Source of the DNA: UBA3222 sp002363035
GTDB lineage: Bacteria > Verrucomicrobiota > Verrucomicrobiia > Opitutales > UBA9783
Direction: 5' to 3'
Length of the DNA stretch: 35,787 nucleotides
NCBI GenBank assembly: GCA_946646575.1
Contig: CAMPCR010000004.1
Span: forward strand, 1 to 35,787
This document shows positions 7,491 to 14,866 of the stretch, one piece after another (position 1 is the first letter of the stretch; every line of letters begins with the position of its first letter). Below the pieces are notes generated by a model. It was not told the DNA's origin and ran no database searches. It was given only the letters and a program-made list of their open reading frames with translations. The translations under genes and the position numbers were made by a program.

Positions 7491-8522
7491 TCATTCCCGC
7501 GCTTCCGACGGTCGATACACCACCGGTCCCCACAGCTTGTCAGCCCAGTTGGTCGGGATCGGCGCCTCATTTTGAATGGCTTCCAGGCGCGCTTCGGCAA
7601 TCTTCGCGGCTTCCGATTCCGGCGCCGCCAACCGCACTTCGCGGTAAAACGGAACCGCGCCGTCCGGATAATGCCGACGAAAATAGTAAAAGTCTCCAAA
7701 CCTTAAGCGACCTTCGGCATACACTTCCCGCGCTTCCGCCAATCCGTCCCGCGCATCTTCGATTTCCTCCGTTAAATCGGCGCGCCGACCGAACAGCAGA
7801 ATAAAATTTTCGTAGGCGTCAATCGCGCGTTTCGCCGGTTGCGGATCGTTTTCGGGGCGCCGCACCATCGACAAATACACATCCGCCTGAAATAAATATG
7901 CTTCATGGATTCGCTCCCAATCGGCGTAATCTTCAATCAGCCGATCCAGCGTTTCAATTGCCTTCGCCGGCTCCTTGTCGGCAGACTGTAACTCCGCGAT
8001 GTACAAAAGTGCTTTCGGTGCATCGGCGGAACGCGGCGAATACTTCACGACCGACCGAAAACAGTCGATTGCCGCCTTCGGATCTTTAAAAAACGAAAGC
8101 ACCTTGGATTTCTCTTTTGCCCGTTGATACTGCTCCGTCAAACGACACGCCACTTCAAATTCCGCCCGCACGACGGCTTCGTAATCGGCGTAATCGACGT
8201 AGTTTTTCGTCACAAACGAAAACTTTTCGAATGCCGATTCGTACTGCCCGCGCTCCGCCAATCCGCGACCCCATTCATAGAATGCCGTCGGTGCCGCATC
8301 GGTCTCCAAAAAATGTTTGGTAATCGTTTGATAATACTTACACGCCTTGCGCCACGCACCGTCCGCTTCCGCTGTCCGCGCTTCCTCCAGCAGCTCCGCC
8401 GCCTGCCGTTCGCGCGCTTCGCATTTCATCGCAATCTGCTCGGGCGGAACGTCATTTTTGACGGTTTTGCAACCGCCGAGAAAGAGGAGAGACAAGAGGA
8501 GGAGAAGTGAGAAGGATTTCAC
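7491..8522 (-). CDS. bamD: BamD/YfiO-like outer-membrane assembly lipoprotein (TPR)
   Basis: A 343-aa lipoprotein. The lipoprotein signal ends in LLFLGGC (lipobox, Cys about residue 18), and a TPR-like repeat region follows. Segments such as KACKYYQTITKHF, AFEKFSFVTKNY, AAIDCFRSVVKYSPRS and AIDAYENFILLF match the YfiO/BamD pattern of helical hairpins. BamD anchors to the inner leaflet of the outer membrane and supports BamA in beta-barrel insertion. It is longer than the E. coli protein (about 245 aa), common outside Proteobacteria. The start is GTG at 8522, chosen for the signal peptide and because a TTGACA promoter lies immediately upstream, leaving about 8 nt between the -10 and the GTG. 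It is the first gene of the operon with exbB and exbD. Confidence 0.85.
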   Translation of the reverse strand: MKSFSLLLLLSLLFLGGCKTVKNDVPPEQIAMKCEARERQAAELLEEARTAEADGAWRKACKYYQTITKHFLETDAAPTAFYEWGRGLAERGQYESAFEKFSFVTKNYVDYADYEAVVRAEFEVACRLTEQYQRAKEKSKVLSFFKDPKAAIDCFRSVVKYSPRSADAPKALLYIAELQSADKEPAKAIETLDRLIEDYADWERIHEAYLFQADVYLSMVRRPENDPQPAKRAIDAYENFILLFGRRADLTEEIEDARDGLAEAREVYAEGRLRFGDFYYFRRHYPDGAVPFYREVRLAAPESEAAKIAEARLEAIQNEAPIPTNWADKLWGPVVYRPSEARE

Positions 8523-8530
8523 TGAAAGTA

Positions 8531-8559
8531 AGGGTAGGGGGAAGAAGAGGGGTTGTCAA
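8531..8559 (-). promoter_or_regulatory. Promoter of bamD, adjacent to the GTG start
   Basis: On the minus strand there is a perfect TTGACA (8559-8554), a 17-nt spacer (8553-8537) and TACCCT as -10 (8536-8531). Eight nt later comes the GTG at 8522. The predicted +1 falls on or next to the start codon, leaving no Shine-Dalgarno. Confidence 0.6.
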
Positions 8560-8803
8560 TTTTGGAAGTGCGATGTGGTGCCTTTCGGATATTTCTATGA
8601 AACTCTAAGGCTAACTGAGTGGCAACAGGTGTGAATCGGTTTGTTCAATTAGGGATTAAGATCCATTTATCAGTTTTTTCAATGAGCAAATCTTCTTCGC
8701 CAGCCAAGTAGGTTGGTTGTGTTCACAATGGTTAAGAACTGCCCACTGAATATCTTTTCTCTTGCCAACCCTCCCTCTCCCCTCTCACCCTGAAAACGTC
8801 CGT
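8560..8803. other. Spacer between bamD promoter and tRNA-Val
   Basis: No supported gene. A pyrimidine-rich run (8768-8790) precedes the tRNA. A possible tRNA promoter is TTGCCA near 8763 and CACCCT about 18 nt on, similar to the bamD -10 but weak. Confidence 0.4.
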
Positions 8804-8880
8804 GGGGAGTTAGCTCAGTTGGTTAGAGCATCAGCTTGACATGCTGGGGGTCATCGGTTCGAGTCCGGTACTTCCCACCA
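8804..8880 (+). tRNA. tRNA-Val(GAC)
   Basis: A complete 77-nt cloverleaf. Acceptor GGGGAGT pairs with ACTTCCC, the D stem is GCTC/GAGC, and the anticodon stem TCAGC/GCTGG surrounds loop TTGACAT with anticodon GAC (8838-8840). The T arm contains GGTTCGAGTCC, and the 3' CCA is encoded at 8878-8880. Confidence 0.96.
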
Positions 8881-8881
8881 C

Positions 8882-8909
8882 TTTACGGCGAATCGGTATT
8901 TGGTATAAT
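8882..8909 (+). promoter_or_regulatory. Candidate promoter for the CPBP protease gene
   Basis: TTTACG (8882-8887), a 16-nt spacer and a consensus TATAAT (8904-8909), directly after the tRNA. It predicts a leader of about 55 nt to ATG 8971. Within it ATG 8927 opens a 15-codon frame whose TGA overlaps the 8971 start as ATGA. Confidence 0.55.
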
Positions 8910-8970
8910 GGATTGCGGTTATTGTAATGGTGTATTTGCAGTGTGCGCTTCGTCGTAAGTTTTGGTTTTT

Positions 8971-9864
8971 ATGACCCTTTGGCGTTGGGTAATCGCGTTA
9001 GCGGCTTATGTCGGGATTTTGGCGATTGCGGCGGGATTGGTGCCCGTTGTTTATCTTTTGGTTGGTGCTTGCGATAATTTTTTCTCGGTCGATTGGCTCC
9101 GTTATTTGGCAAACAAACCGCTCGAATGTTACGTTGACCGCCTGCGGGTAATTGTCGGGTGCATCGTCGTTATCGTCGCCGTACGCAGATCTCCGAAGAA
9201 GTACCGTTGGAATTTGCGCCGCGGGGTTTGGAGTTACATCGGGACGTTTCTTTTCGGAATTTTCGTCTGGATGACGTTGTTTTTTGTCATAAAAAGCTTC
9301 GTTTCGGACATTAAAATTAACGCGACGTCGAATGCGGGCGTTTTGTTGCAGGCATTTATCGCGGGATTGTTGCTCGCGACGGCGGAGGAAATAATTTTCC
9401 GCGGCTTTTTATGGGATTTTGTGCGCAACGGTCGGCAAACATTCGAGGGCATTTTCCCGTTGGCATTTATTTTTGCGCTTTTGCATTTTTCGCACTGCGA
9501 TGCCGGCACCGATCCGAATGTTCTTATCCAAAGTTTCCAGTGCGCATGGCATTCGATTACGGATATTCCGCAACGCTTTGTCTTGGAATTTTTCCTGTGC
9601 GTTTTTCTGTTGAGTCTCCTCCTTTGCGGGTTGCGTATGCAAACACAAACGCTTTGGGGTTCAATCGGTTTCCATCAGGGATTGATTACGACGTTGTTTG
9701 TGCTTCGCAAATGCGTCCGTTATCCCGAAATTCCGACTTCGCGTTTTTGGGGAACCGGAAGACTTACCGACTCTTGGTTCGTTGTGATTGCACTTTGTTG
9801 TCTGTGCGTTTGGATGTTTTGGCGAACGAAAAAGCAGGCATTCTCACTGACGAAAACACCATAA
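8971..9864 (+). CDS. CPBP (CAAX/Abi) family intramembrane metalloprotease
   Basis: A 297-aa multi-pass membrane protein with the CPBP/Rce1-like active-site pattern. The motif EEIIFRGFL (E139, E140, R144) is in one TM, FALLHFSH (H172) in the next, and a later GFHQG (H235) in a third. These residues form the metal/water-activating site in the family. About eight hydrophobic segments are visible. Members process prenylated proteins or bacterial peptides, or act in bacteriocin self-immunity; the substrate here is unknown. A TTG codon in frame lies 9 nt upstream, but ATG 8971 is the natural start. It stands between tRNA-Val and the ATP synthase operon in the same orientation, but a 435-nt gap and a separate promoter at 10266 argue against co-regulation with atp genes. 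Confidence 0.85.
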   Translation: MTLWRWVIALAAYVGILAIAAGLVPVVYLLVGACDNFFSVDWLRYLANKPLECYVDRLRVIVGCIVVIVAVRRSPKKYRWNLRRGVWSYIGTFLFGIFVWMTLFFVIKSFVSDIKINATSNAGVLLQAFIAGLLLATAEEIIFRGFLWDFVRNGRQTFEGIFPLAFIFALLHFSHCDAGTDPNVLIQSFQCAWHSITDIPQRFVLEFFLCVFLLSLLLCGLRMQTQTLWGSIGFHQGLITTLFVLRKCVRYPEIPTSRFWGTGRLTDSWFVVIALCCLCVWMFWRTKKQAFSLTKTP

Positions 9865-10299
9865 CCTGCTCCGCAGGAAGAAAACGAAAAGAAAAAATTG
9901 TACTTTCTATTTATGAGGAGATGCTCCGACAGGTTGTTCATTCCGCCTGCCGAGGGTGTCGACAAAGCCGTCGGCTTGGTGTGGCATCGGAAAAAATTGA
10001 CGGGCATATCGTTTCGTGTTCCGACATCAATCGTTTCGACGGTCGGCTTAACGGTTTATACGGCAAAACCAATTCTGTACAAAGTAATCGATCAAAAGAC
10101 GAAAGACACCTCCGAAGGTTCGTTGAAGCGAGATTTTGGATAAAATCAGCTCAGCCTTCGCTTATGAAACCAACGGCGCACGTACGGCAGCATGCAAAAC
10201 CGATTTCGTTTTTTCACCGCACCCGTCAAACTTGTCTTTCGGAGCCGACCTCAAACGAAAAAAGGTTGCAGGCATCGAAGCACATCGTATAATGACAAT
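9865..10299. other. Intergenic region upstream of the ATP synthase operon
   Basis: Long open frames on the plus strand run through here, but they lack plausible starts and family motifs and are rich in Arg, Ser and Cys, typical of non-coding frames. No AtpI or AtpZ-like membrane protein is encoded, although atpI often sits here. The only feature I support is the promoter at its 3' end. Confidence 0.5.
10266..10293 (+). promoter_or_regulatory. Promoter of the ATP synthase operon, adjacent to the atpB GTG
   Basis: TTGCAG (10266-10271), a 16-nt spacer and consensus TATAAT (10288-10293). Six nt later comes the GTG at 10300, which coincides with the expected +1. This suggests a leaderless mRNA. 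Confidence 0.6.
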
Positions 10300-11166
10300 G
10301 TGGCGAAAGGTTTTCTGTCGGTATTGGTGTTCTGTTTATGCGTCACAAACGCGCACGCCGGCGTTGCCGTCAGTCCCAAGCCCTATGTTTTGGGTTCCGT
10401 CGCGGGTTTTCCGATCACCAACGGCATGATCTATACATGGGTGATTTCGTTGGCGATTATTCTCATTGTGCGGGCGTTGATTCGAAAGCCGCGGTTGATT
10501 CCGACCAAAGGACAGACGGTGGCGGAAACCGTCATCGAGGGCATTTATAACCTACTGACGCCCATCGTCGGTAAGCGCGTCGCGAAGCAGGCATTTCCGA
10601 TTTTAATCGGCTTTTTCGTGTATATTTTAATGCAGAACTGGAGCGGTCTGTTGCCGGGTGTCGGCACGATCGGCACGTTTAAAGAAGGGCATTTTACCTA
10701 CTTCTTCCGTCCGTCCAATGCCGATTTGAACGCCACGCTGGCGTTGGCGATTGTTTCCATGGCGGTTTGGGCGTGGCTGGTGCTTAAAAACGAGGGCTTC
10801 GTCGGCGCGGTAAAGCATATTTTCGGAAACAAAGCCGATCGCAGTGAACTCTCGTTCGGCATTTACGCGTTGCTGTTTTTCGTTTTTCTGAGCGTCGGAT
10901 TTATCGAGTGTATTTCGATTTTGTTCCGTTTGGTCTCGCTGTCCTTCCGTCTGTACGGCAATGTCTTCGGTGGCGAAAATCTCATCAATAACATCATGGC
11001 ATTGGCACCGTGGACGAAATATCTGTTGCCGGTACCGTTTTACTTTCTCGAAATCCTCATCGGCGTCGTGCAGGCATTGGTGTTCACGCTGTTGGTCGCC
11101 GTCTACATCGGCAGTATCTGCAATCACGGCGAAGAGGAAGCGACGGAAGGCACTTTGAAGGTTTAA
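10300..11166 (+). CDS. atpB: F1Fo ATP synthase subunit a
   Basis: A membrane subunit forming the proton half-channels against the c-ring. From GTG 10300 it is 288 aa. It begins with a signal-like segment (MAKGFLSVLVFCLCVTNAHA) and continues with about five TMs. The essential Arg is in SFRLYGNVFGGEN (R217, equivalent to E. coli aR210). ATGs at 10292 and 10298 are in another frame and encode nothing family-like. An in-frame ATG at 10192 would add 36 basic residues before the signal segment, so GTG 10300 is preferred, supported by the TATAAT just upstream. It is first in the operon a-c-b-delta-alpha-gamma-beta-epsilon. Confidence 0.92.
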   Translation: MAKGFLSVLVFCLCVTNAHAGVAVSPKPYVLGSVAGFPITNGMIYTWVISLAIILIVRALIRKPRLIPTKGQTVAETVIEGIYNLLTPIVGKRVAKQAFPILIGFFVYILMQNWSGLLPGVGTIGTFKEGHFTYFFRPSNADLNATLALAIVSMAVWAWLVLKNEGFVGAVKHIFGNKADRSELSFGIYALLFFVFLSVGFIECISILFRLVSLSFRLYGNVFGGENLINNIMALAPWTKYLLPVPFYFLEILIGVVQALVFTLLVAVYIGSICNHGEEEATEGTLKV

Positions 11167-11170
11167 AATT

Positions 11171-11395
11171 ATGATCATGGAAATCACGGGTATGACGGGA
11201 GACATCGGACGCGGTTTAACCGCCGCCCTCGGTTGTCTGAGCGCGGCGGTCGGTGTGGCGATCATCGGCATGAAGGCGGTGGAAATGGTGGGTCGCAATC
11301 CCGGCGCGTCGGGTAAGGTGCTGGTGCAATCCATTCTCGGCATGGCGTTGGCGGAAGCGATCGCCTTTTATTCGCTCTTCCTTTACCAGGGCTAA
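11171..11395 (+). CDS. atpE: F1Fo ATP synthase subunit c
   Basis: A 74-aa hairpin of two TM helices that assembles into the rotor ring. The proton-binding carboxylate is Glu62 in ILGMALAEAIAFYS. The polar loop carries the RNP motif (GRNPGA). The residue after Glu62 is Ala, and helix 1 lacks the Gln of sodium-type rings, so this looks like a proton-coupled enzyme. It starts 4 nt after the atpB stop, with AAGG 8 nt upstream; ATG 11177 is an alternative start. Confidence 0.95.
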   Translation: MIMEITGMTGDIGRGLTAALGCLSAAVGVAIIGMKAVEMVGRNPGASGKVLVQSILGMALAEAIAFYSLFLYQG

Positions 11396-11415
11396 ACGCA
11401 TCGTCCGATACCGTT

Positions 11416-11991
11416 ATGATCGGATGTTTGCTTGAGATTTCCGGCAACAGCGGCGGCAATGCCGTAACACGTCTGGCGGAGACGTTCGGCGTACAGACGG
11501 AGCTGTTGATTGCGCAGATCGTCAATTTTTGCCTGGTGACGTACCTGCTGTACCGTTTCGCCGTCAAACCGACGCTGAAAACGGTCGAAGCGCGCCAAAA
11601 GAAAATCGAGGAAGGTCTGCGTTTCGCCGAAGAGATGAAAGCCAAGCAGGCTTCGGCGGAACGGGAACGTCTGGAAGTTCTCAAGAAGGCGCAGGCGGAT
11701 GCCCAGGCGTTATTGGCAAACACCAAAGCGGAAGGCGAGCGTTATTTGGCGGAACAAAAGAAGGCGGCAGAAGAGAAGGTTTTGCAACTGACGGAGCAGG
11801 CGCGTCACGCAATGGAGGGCGAGCGTTCGGCGATGTTAAAGGAAGCCAAAGGTGAAATCGTGACGCTGACGGTTGAAACGACGGAACGCCTTTTAAGCGG
11901 CATTCTGACGGATGAGATGCGCGCCAAACTCAACGAGCAGGCGGCGGCATTATTGGCTCAATCAAAAGACGAACATGGAACGCAAGCATAA
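11416..11991 (+). CDS. atpF: F1Fo ATP synthase subunit b
   Basis: A 191-aa peripheral stalk subunit. One TM (LLIAQIVNFCLVTYLLYRF, about residues 31-49) is followed by VKPTLKTVEARQKKIEEGL and a long Ala/Glu/Lys-rich coiled coil that dimerises and reaches the delta subunit. The preceding ETFGVQ and following RQKKIEEGL segments resemble verrucomicrobial AtpF. No clear Shine-Dalgarno precedes ATG 11416, which lies 20 nt after the atpE stop. Its 3' end overlaps the start of atpH by 17 nt. Confidence 0.92.
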   Translation: MIGCLLEISGNSGGNAVTRLAETFGVQTELLIAQIVNFCLVTYLLYRFAVKPTLKTVEARQKKIEEGLRFAEEMKAKQASAERERLEVLKKAQADAQALLANTKAEGERYLAEQKKAAEEKVLQLTEQARHAMEGERSAMLKEAKGEIVTLTVETTERLLSGILTDEMRAKLNEQAAALLAQSKDEHGTQA

Positions 11992-12361
11992 GGTTTTACT
12001 GAAGTATCTGGCGCGGTTGACGTTCGAAGGTGCCGAGGAGGATTTAAAGGAGCGCATTCGTGCGATTGCGGAGTTCCTGATACAGCGGTATCCGCGCGAT
12101 GCAAAAGCGTTTCTGACGCAATATGAACGCTCCCTGAAGGAAGTTTTTTCCGAACGCTATGCGACCGTAATGTATGCGGGTATCTTTCGGGATCAATGGT
12201 TGCAGGATTTTTTGGAAACCAAGCGTCTTTCGGAACGCCGCTCGGAAAAAAAGGAATGTCCCGAGTTATTGGGAGGGTTTAAAATTCGCGTCGGCGATAC
12301 CGTTTGGGACTGTTCGCTGAAAGGGCAGCTGAACGCGCTTAAAGAAACATTCACGCCATGA
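11975..12361 (+). CDS. atpH: F1Fo ATP synthase subunit delta (short form)
   Basis: 128 aa from ATG 11975, which overlaps the end of atpF. The operon position between b and alpha, plus the C-terminal pattern LLGGFKIRVGDTVWDCSLKG, identifies it. That segment matches the conserved delta/OSCP end (GGxxIRIGDxVxDxSxxGxL). Usual delta subunits are about 175-180 aa, so about 50 residues are missing, mostly from the N-terminal helical domain that contacts alpha. The remaining N-terminus (KHKVLLKYLARLTFEGAEED) still looks helical. Its stop overlaps the alpha start as ATGA, indicating translational coupling. Confidence 0.85.
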   Translation: MERKHKVLLKYLARLTFEGAEEDLKERIRAIAEFLIQRYPRDAKAFLTQYERSLKEVFSERYATVMYAGIFRDQWLQDFLETKRLSERRSEKKECPELLGGFKIRVGDTVWDCSLKGQLNALKETFTP

Positions 12362-13902
12362 GTACCGTTTTATCGGATATTAAAGATGCCATTCGCACGT
12401 TCGAGAAAAAGCCTTTAACGGCGAACGTCGGGAAGATTATTTCGCTCGCCGATTCCGTTGCGAAGGTCGAGGGACTCTCGGACGTTATGTATAACGAAAC
12501 GGTCTCCTTCCCGCACGGGGTCTTCGGAATTGCGCTCAACCTGGAAGAGGACGAAGTCGGCGTCGTGCTGTTGGGTGACACGTCGCAACTGAAAGTCGGC
12601 GACGAGTGTAAAACGACCGGAAAGTTGCTTTCGGTTCCCGTCGGGAAAGGCTTGTTGGGACGTGTGGTCGATGCGCTCGGACAACCGATCGACGGCAAAG
12701 GCGCTATTGTGGCGGACGACCGTTACCCGGTGGAAAAGATTGCCCCCGGGATTATTACACGACAATCGGTCGATCAGCCGCTCCAAACGGGCATTTTGTC
12801 GGTAGATGCCATGTTCCCGATCGGACGCGGTCAGCGCGAGCTGATCATCGGCGATCGTTCCACGGGCAAAACAACCCTCGCGCTGGATGCGATTTTACAC
12901 CAAGCCGAGCTCAATCGACAAGGGTTGGCGGAAAATGATCCGAATTTCCGACCCGTTTATTCGATTTACGTCTGCATCGGGCAAAAAAATGCCACCCTCG
13001 CGCGCACCTTGAAAGTTCTTGAGGATCACGGTGCGTTGGAATACACGATCGTCGTTTCGGCACCCGCTTCCGACAATGCCGCCAATCAGTACATTGCACC
13101 CTACGCCGGAACCGCCATGGGCGAGTATTTTATGCAAAACGGCATGGATGCGCTCATCGTGTACGACGACTTGTCCAAGCATGCAGTGGCGTACCGGCAA
13201 ATTTCGCTGGTGTTAAAGCGTCCTTCGGGGCGCGAAGCCTATCCCGGCGATGTTTTTTATCTCCATTCGCGTTTGCTGGAACGTTCCGCGCGCCTCAATA
13301 AAGACTACGGCGGCGGCTCGTTGACGGCGTTGCCGATCATCGAAACGCAAGCCGGCGATGTTTCGGCATACATTCCGACAAACGTCATTTCCATCACCGA
13401 CGGTCAGCTGTTCCTTGAAACCGATTTGTTCAATCAGGGACTGCGGCCGGCAATCTCGGTCGGTATCTCCGTTTCGCGCGTCGGTTCGGCGGCGCAAATG
13501 AAAGCGCTCAAATCGGTTGCCGGTCAGCTGAAACTGGAAATGGCGCAGTATCAGGAATTGCAGGCATTTATGCAGTTCGGTTCCGATTTGGATGCCAGAA
13601 CCCGTCAACAGCTTGAGCGCGGACAGCATATTCTGGAACTTTTAAAGCAGGGCGTGCATGCGTCGCGTCCCGCCGAGTTACAGGTTGTGCTTCTGTGGGG
13701 GGCGCAACAGGGGCGTTTTGATAAAATTCCGCTTGCGGATATGCCGGCAATGCTTCAACGGCTTTCGGAACATTTCTTAACTTTAAAGAAAGATCTGCTT
13801 GCGCGCCTGCGGAAAGAAAAGGTGCTTTCGGAGGTACTTGTTAACGAACTAAAAGAGGTCTTCGACACGTGGGAGAAAGCGAACCTTCCTCAAAGCGCAT
13901 GA
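12358..13902 (+). CDS. atpA: F1Fo ATP synthase subunit alpha
   Basis: A 514-aa non-catalytic nucleotide-binding subunit of the F1 hexamer. The N-terminal beta-barrel (VGKIISLADSVAKVEGLSDV) is followed by the nucleotide-binding domain. The P-loop is GDRSTGKT (165-172), where the family almost always has GDRQTGKT, so the usual Gln is Ser168 here. The conserved VSRVGSAAQMKALKSVAG segment and the C-terminal helical domain are present. Length is normal. It overlaps the atpH stop by 4 nt and is followed 74 nt later by atpG. Confidence 0.97.
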   Translation: MSTVLSDIKDAIRTFEKKPLTANVGKIISLADSVAKVEGLSDVMYNETVSFPHGVFGIALNLEEDEVGVVLLGDTSQLKVGDECKTTGKLLSVPVGKGLLGRVVDALGQPIDGKGAIVADDRYPVEKIAPGIITRQSVDQPLQTGILSVDAMFPIGRGQRELIIGDRSTGKTTLALDAILHQAELNRQGLAENDPNFRPVYSIYVCIGQKNATLARTLKVLEDHGALEYTIVVSAPASDNAANQYIAPYAGTAMGEYFMQNGMDALIVYDDLSKHAVAYRQISLVLKRPSGREAYPGDVFYLHSRLLERSARLNKDYGGGSLTALPIIETQAGDVSAYIPTNVISITDGQLFLETDLFNQGLRPAISVGISVSRVGSAAQMKALKSVAGQLKLEMAQYQELQAFMQFGSDLDARTRQQLERGQHILELLKQGVHASRPAELQVVLLWGAQQGRFDKIPLADMPAMLQRLSEHFLTLKKDLLARLRKEKVLSEVLVNELKEVFDTWEKANLPQSA

Positions 13903-13976
13903 AGGGAAGACAATCGAAGGTTTCTGTAAGCTTTTTCGCCTTTACGCAAAAGGCGACGGCAATGCGGGAGTGATAT

Positions 13977-14861
13977 ATGAAGGGGATGCGGGAAATTCGG
14001 ACGCGCATTCGGGCGGTGAAGAACACGGCTCAGATTACGCGTGCGATGGAATTGGTCGCATCATCGAAGATGAAAAAAGCGCAGGACGGTGCGCTCGGAA
14101 GCCGCACCTACGCCTGTGAATTGGCGGCATTGTTGCACGCCGTAACGCAACAGGTTTCGTTGGAGAACCTGCATCATCCGTTTTTGGAAGCGCGTCCCGT
14201 CGAACGGCGCGGAGTTTTGTTCATCACGCCCGACAAAGGGCTTTGCGGTTCCCTGAACCAGAATTTGATGAAAGCCGTTCTGCGCCTGCCGAAAAATACG
14301 CAATTCGTGGCGGTCGGCAACAAAGGCATGCAGTTTTTGTCCCGTTGCAAAATGCATGTGTTGGCGCATTTTAATTGCCCCGATCGCATTCGGTTTCGGC
14401 AGGTGCAGGCAATCGTTCATTTTCTTGTTGATGCTTTTTCCGAAAAAAAGATCGATACCGTCGAAGTCCTCTATCCGCGCTTCAAAAATACGCTCGTACA
14501 GGAAACCGTTCTGCGCTCTTTGTTGCCGATGACGGATTTCGAAACGGAACTGCAACGCTTATACGAATGGATGGGTGTCGAACGTCCGCAGATGAATGCA
14601 AACGATACGGAATTTATCATCGAGCCGGACGGAAAAGAGATTTTGGAACGCCTGCCGTTATTGTTTTTAAAGAAAACGCTCTACCAAATTTTACTGGAAG
14701 CCAAAGCGTCGGAACACAGCGCGCGCATGGTGGCGATGAAGGGTGCCACCGAGAACGCGGAAAATTTAATTCACACGTTGCAATTGGAGTACAATAAGGC
14801 GAGACAAGCCGGCATTACGCAGGAAATTGTCGAACTTGCCGCCGGGCAACAACGAAACTGA
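13977..14861 (+). CDS. atpG: F1Fo ATP synthase subunit gamma
   Basis: A 294-aa central rotor shaft. The N-terminal helix (MREIRTRIRAVKNTAQITRAMELVASSKM) and the C-terminal helix (EHSARMVAMKGATENAENLI) are the conserved coiled-coil regions. GLCGSLNQN is the conserved central motif. The start at 13977 has GGGAG 7 nt upstream; an internal ATG at 13986 would also fit family starts. Six nt separate its stop from atpD. Confidence 0.95.
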   Translation: MKGMREIRTRIRAVKNTAQITRAMELVASSKMKKAQDGALGSRTYACELAALLHAVTQQVSLENLHHPFLEARPVERRGVLFITPDKGLCGSLNQNLMKAVLRLPKNTQFVAVGNKGMQFLSRCKMHVLAHFNCPDRIRFRQVQAIVHFLVDAFSEKKIDTVEVLYPRFKNTLVQETVLRSLLPMTDFETELQRLYEWMGVERPQMNANDTEFIIEPDGKEILERLPLLFLKKTLYQILLEAKASEHSARMVAMKGATENAENLIHTLQLEYNKARQAGITQEIVELAAGQQRN

Positions 14862-14866
14862 GAAAT

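Noticed and set aside
9411..10292. Long plus-strand frame across the CPBP 3' end and the atp upstream region
   Set aside because: Mostly a shifted reading of the CPBP gene; the remainder is Ser/Arg-rich with no start or motif.
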